This document shows positions 7,542 through 9,992 of a DNA stretch of 9,992 bases, in pieces. Numbering within the stretch: position 1 is the stretch's first letter; the number at the start of each line of letters is the position of its first letter. Made by a program: the position numbers and the translations under genes. Origin of the DNA: an uncultured cyanobacterium (GTDB lineage Bacteria > Cyanobacteriota > Cyanobacteriia > Phormidesmidales > Phormidesmidaceae); NCBI GenBank assembly GCA_938029995.1, contig CALHGI010000421.1, positions 1 to 9,992 of the forward strand. The letters run 5' to 3'. The notes under the pieces were generated by a model. That model had not been told where the DNA came from. It saw only the letters and a list, made by a program, of their open reading frames with translations, and searched no databases.

Positions 7542-9293
7542 ATGCTAAAGAACAGATATGCTCGGAGAGAAAGTATCAATATTTTCTTTTTGGTATTTAC
7601 TTGGATAATCATGGTGATTCTTGTGAATCCCATTGGAGATTTTCCATTAAATGATGACTGGGCATATGGTCAAACGGTTAAATCTCTATTAGACACGGGA
7701 AACTTCATCCTTTCAGACTGGACAGCGACTAATTTACTGTCCCAAGCGCTGTGGGGGACTCTATTTTGTATACCCTTTGGCTTTTCTTTTACCGTACTGA
7801 GGTTCTCAACGTTAACCCTAGGGATGATCGGTGTTTTAGCCACCTATGGCCTATTAAGAAGTACCTACGCTAATTCTGGCATGGCAACGGTGGGAGCAAT
7901 ACTGATTGCTGTCAATCCGATTTACCTCGGTCTGTCCCATACCTTTATGCCTGACATACCTTTTTTCTCATTAAGCATTGTAGCTTGCTATTTTTTTATT
8001 TTAGGCTGGAAACACTCTTCTAACCGATTATTAATGGTGGGTCTGGTGGTGACTTACATTAATCTTCTTGGCCGACAAGCCAGCTTTATATTTTTACTGA
8101 CCTTTGGCCTCGCCCATATTATTGGCAACGAAAAAACACTCAAGACGTTTTTGGAGGGATCTTCTGCAATCTTTATAGGCTTTCTTGTTCAATTTCTTTA
8201 TCAAATTTCTTTGTCAAAGATACTTGGCAAGCCTGCCCTATATGGCAATCAAATACATCTGCTTTTAGAGAATTTGCTCACTCAAAGCCCTCTCCGTCTA
8301 ATACAACTTTTTACAAGTAATATTTTGATTATGCTTGTATATGTTGGGTTGTTCCTCCTGCCATTTTTAATCGTATTCATACGAGTGTTCTGCACGAAGT
8401 CTGGCAAGCCTCAACGCAATTTACTGTTTCTATTCCTACTATCTGTTATCTATGTTTCTCTGCTGGGGCTCTTTCGCCTAACCGGTCAAGAAATGCCCCT
8501 AATTGGTAATATCCTAACCAGCACTGGCATAGGACCTATTTCAATTAGCGGGTATTTTTTAGAATCAAGCATAGGTTACTGGACATTAAAGTTCTTTCGG
8601 ATGTCCTTAACTGGCTTAGCACTGTTAGGTTTAGTATTGCTGTGTTTGACTATTTTTAGCGTCTTAAATTTCTCTGTTAAGTCAGATGCTGAGAGGAGTC
8701 ACACGAGTATTAGTATCAAGATTTTTCTCGTTGCTAGTACGATTCTCTATCCACTATCATTCAGTGGCTTGTCTACCAAGTTTTGGTTTGATCGCTACTT
8801 GTTAGTTTTAGTGCCGTTGATGATGGCGACACTGCTTTTTTGGGTAGGTCCTGAGGACACCAATGGGGACAGGCTTAAGGGACAGAAACACGTTATGGCT
8901 TCTGCCCTTTCAAGCCTATTGATACTCTTTTATGGAGTTTTCTCTGTCGCTTCTGTTCATGATTATTTAATGGCGAATAAAATACATTGGCAAGCATTGG
9001 ATGAATTGATGGAGGTCTCTCAGGTTTTGCCTAGCGACATCGATGGAGGATTTGAGTTTAATGGTTGGTATTTTGGGCAAAAGTTGGAAATTTGCAATCC
9101 GGATTACAAACCTTCCTCACCGAGTTCGCTGGTTAGCTGGGGTGATTTTTCTTGTTTATGGGGGGATGATAGTAAGCCTTATACGACTTCTTTCTCCGCA
9201 CGTGAGGGGTATCAAATTGCCAAGCAATATGACGTCAATAGCTGGCTGCCTTTTAACATGAAGTCTCTTTTTCTTCTCAAGAAATCTACTTAG
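7542..9293 (+). CDS. GT-C-like multispanning membrane glycosyltransferase
   Basis: A 583-residue inner-membrane protein from the ATG at 7542. A basic N-terminus (MLKNRYARRE) is followed by a span at about 11-30, then FPLNDDWAYG (34-43), whose Asp38-Asp39 matches the acidic pair of the first outer loop in GT-C enzymes. About ten more hydrophobic segments follow. FWFDRYLLVLVP near the C-terminal third resembles the FWDRYMLPS segment of the other GT-C protein. The last ~90 residues are a hydrophilic, probably periplasmic tail. The frame is open further upstream (TTG 7455, ATG 7491), but those starts would overlap the fusion gene. The ATG at 7542 follows its stop by 5 bp and gives a natural N-terminus. 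It is probably a second transferase using the same lipid-linked donor, but could be an uncharacterised membrane enzyme with this topology. Confidence 0.78.
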   Translation: MLKNRYARRESINIFFLVFTWIIMVILVNPIGDFPLNDDWAYGQTVKSLLDTGNFILSDWTATNLLSQALWGTLFCIPFGFSFTVLRFSTLTLGMIGVLATYGLLRSTYANSGMATVGAILIAVNPIYLGLSHTFMPDIPFFSLSIVACYFFILGWKHSSNRLLMVGLVVTYINLLGRQASFIFLLTFGLAHIIGNEKTLKTFLEGSSAIFIGFLVQFLYQISLSKILGKPALYGNQIHLLLENLLTQSPLRLIQLFTSNILIMLVYVGLFLLPFLIVFIRVFCTKSGKPQRNLLFLFLLSVIYVSLLGLFRLTGQEMPLIGNILTSTGIGPISISGYFLESSIGYWTLKFFRMSLTGLALLGLVLLCLTIFSVLNFSVKSDAERSHTSISIKIFLVASTILYPLSFSGLSTKFWFDRYLLVLVPLMMATLLFWVGPEDTNGDRLKGQKHVMASALSSLLILFYGVFSVASVHDYLMANKIHWQALDELMEVSQVLPSDIDGGFEFNGWYFGQKLEICNPDYKPSSPSSLVSWGDFSCLWGDDSKPYTTSFSAREGYQIAKQYDVNSWLPFNMKSLFLLKKST

Positions 9294-9314
9294 CGGGTCA
9301 TGCATGTTTGAGCA

Positions 9315-9324
9315 GCCCATGGGC
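9315..9324. repeat. 10-bp palindrome in the spacer before the last gene
   Basis: GCCCATGGGC is a perfect 10-bp palindrome in the 121-bp GC-rich gap after the second GT-C gene. A short stem (GCACC 9344-9348, GGTGC 9357-9361, 8-base loop) follows. Neither has a convincing T-tract, so I do not call a terminator. They could be an operator site or chance. Confidence 0.25.
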
Positions 9325-9414
9325 AGGGCAGGCGAGCTTATCGGCACCGTCGGTTTGGTGCTTTGATCGTCTGTTACTAGGCGCGGCCTCTAGTAATATG
9401 AATCCGGACATTGC

Positions 9415-9992
9415 TTGAGTGCTGCTTTGAAAACTATTTCGGATTGGGTCAATCACTACGGCCTGCGCTCCACCCCTAAAACTCAGCGTATTTGGCTGGT
9501 GGCAAGTCTTGCCTTTGCCATGCTGTATGGCATTTTATTTTGGCAACTGGCCTTTGATGCCCCTTACTCCATCCAGGATGATGCGCGACAACATGTGTTT
9601 TGGATGTGGCGCTATGTGGACCCCAGTCTGTTTCCCAATGATATTATTGCCGACTATTTTCAGTCCGTGGCACCTGTGGGCTACAAAGCCCTATACCGCT
9701 TAGGCGCATGGGTGGGCATCCATCCCCTCACTTTTCATAAACTTCTGCCCCCCTTAATTGGCTTGGGGGGGACGGTTTATGCTTTTTATCTGGCCATGGC
9801 CATTATTCCAGTGCCCCTGGTGGCCTTTATCAATACCCTAATCCTCAACCAATCCCTATGGATGTGGGACGAGCTGGCTTCCGGTACCCCCAAGGCCTTT
9901 AGTGTATTGCTGATTTTGGCATTTTTGTTCCATGTTTCCCAGCGTCAACTGTGGGCATGTGCCATTGCGATCGCATTGCAGGGTTTCTTTTA
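9415..9992 (+). CDS. Multispanning membrane protein with a GT-C-like acidic pair, cut by the right window edge
   Basis: The frame is open from just after TAA 9394-9396 to the window edge, giving 192 complete codons. A first span (about 26-47) is followed by YSIQDDARQHVFW (51-63), whose Asp55-Asp56 parallels the acidic pairs of the two GT-C proteins upstream. DYFQSVAPVGY (80-90) and DELASGTPKAF (152-162) look like conserved loop motifs. Further hydrophobic stretches lie at about 109-145 and 163-192. Candidate starts are TTG 9415 (GGA six bases upstream) and TTG 9427; no ATG precedes the first span. The GC-rich, C-ending codon use differs from the AT-rich genes before it, so this gene may belong to the older chromosomal background. 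A membrane glycosyltransferase is the best guess; the rest of the gene is not visible. Confidence 0.72.
   Translation, partial: MSAALKTISDWVNHYGLRSTPKTQRIWLVASLAFAMLYGILFWQLAFDAPYSIQDDARQHVFWMWRYVDPSLFPNDIIADYFQSVAPVGYKALYRLGAWVGIHPLTFHKLLPPLIGLGGTVYAFYLAMAIIPVPLVAFINTLILNQSLWMWDELASGTPKAFSVLLILAFLFHVSQRQLWACAIAIALQGFF
9967..9974. repeat. HIP1 octamer GCGATCGC
   Basis: A third exact HIP1 copy, inside the partial last gene, 18 bases from the right edge of the window. Confidence 0.8.

Noticed and set aside
9398..9418. Six-codon ORF (MNPDIA) whose TGA overlaps TTG 9415
   Set aside because: Too short and without a ribosome binding site. Any TTG or ATG followed by A creates such an overlap, so it is weak evidence for coupling.
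9509..9703. Open + frame of 64 codons from an ATG at 9509
   Set aside because: It lies in another frame within the longer membrane-protein gene (9415 to the right edge), which has coherent hydrophobic spans and motifs; this frame gives a Cys/Met/Pro-rich string.
9748..9771. C6 and G7 homopolymer runs in the last gene, possible phase-variation site
   Set aside because: Runs this short in a GC-rich gene are common, and the reading frame is intact across them.

Overview
The window comes from a bacterium, most likely a cyanobacterium. It carries three exact copies of the cyanobacterial HIP1 octamer GCGATCGC (2774-2781, 6917-6924, 9967-9974), and its gene content is typical of cyanobacterial surface-polysaccharide islands. 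I cannot fix the genus from the sequence. All supported genes lie on the + strand, and both ends of the window cut through a gene.

Layout: (a) 2-583 is the C-terminal part of a polysaccharide deacetylase, overlapping by 8 bp a GT2 glycosyltransferase (576-1538). (b) After a 141-bp gap come two extended short-chain dehydrogenase/reductase (SDR) sugar-nucleotide enzymes: a UDP-sugar 4-epimerase-like protein (1680-2612) and a CDP-paratose/tyvelose 2-epimerase-like protein (2710-3777). (c) Next is a membrane sugar-transfer block: a GtrA-family small membrane protein (3851-4261), a GT-C (ArnT/PMT-like) multispanning transferase (4277-5947), a methyltransferase-GT2 fusion whose C-terminal half resembles dolichyl-phosphate mannose synthase/GtrB (6001-7536), and a second GT-C-like membrane protein (7542-9293). 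(d) After 121 bp, a third multispanning protein with an acidic pair in its first loop runs off the right edge (9415-9992).

Inferred joint role: the SDR enzymes shape a nucleotide sugar, the GtrB-like domain loads a sugar onto a polyprenyl phosphate, the GtrA protein helps move it across the membrane, and the GT-C proteins transfer it to an acceptor on the outer face. This matches the logic of GtrA/GtrB/GtrC serotype conversion and of ArnT/PMT systems. The GT2 protein and deacetylase at the left would act on the cytoplasmic glycan or on the exported polymer. The sugar and the acceptor cannot be read from the sequence.

Base composition shifts along the window. Hand counts of G+C give 33/60 at 1-60, 18/60 at 3961-4020, 17/60 at 5041-5100 and 34/60 at 9841-9900, so the middle looks like an AT-richer insert in a more GC-rich background. 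The most unusual local structure lies around the start of the GtrA gene (3799-3879): a perfect 14-bp inverted repeat flanks the start region, with a possible short leader ORF and a run of nine A. No rRNA, tRNA, CRISPR array, insertion sequence or convincing terminator was found.
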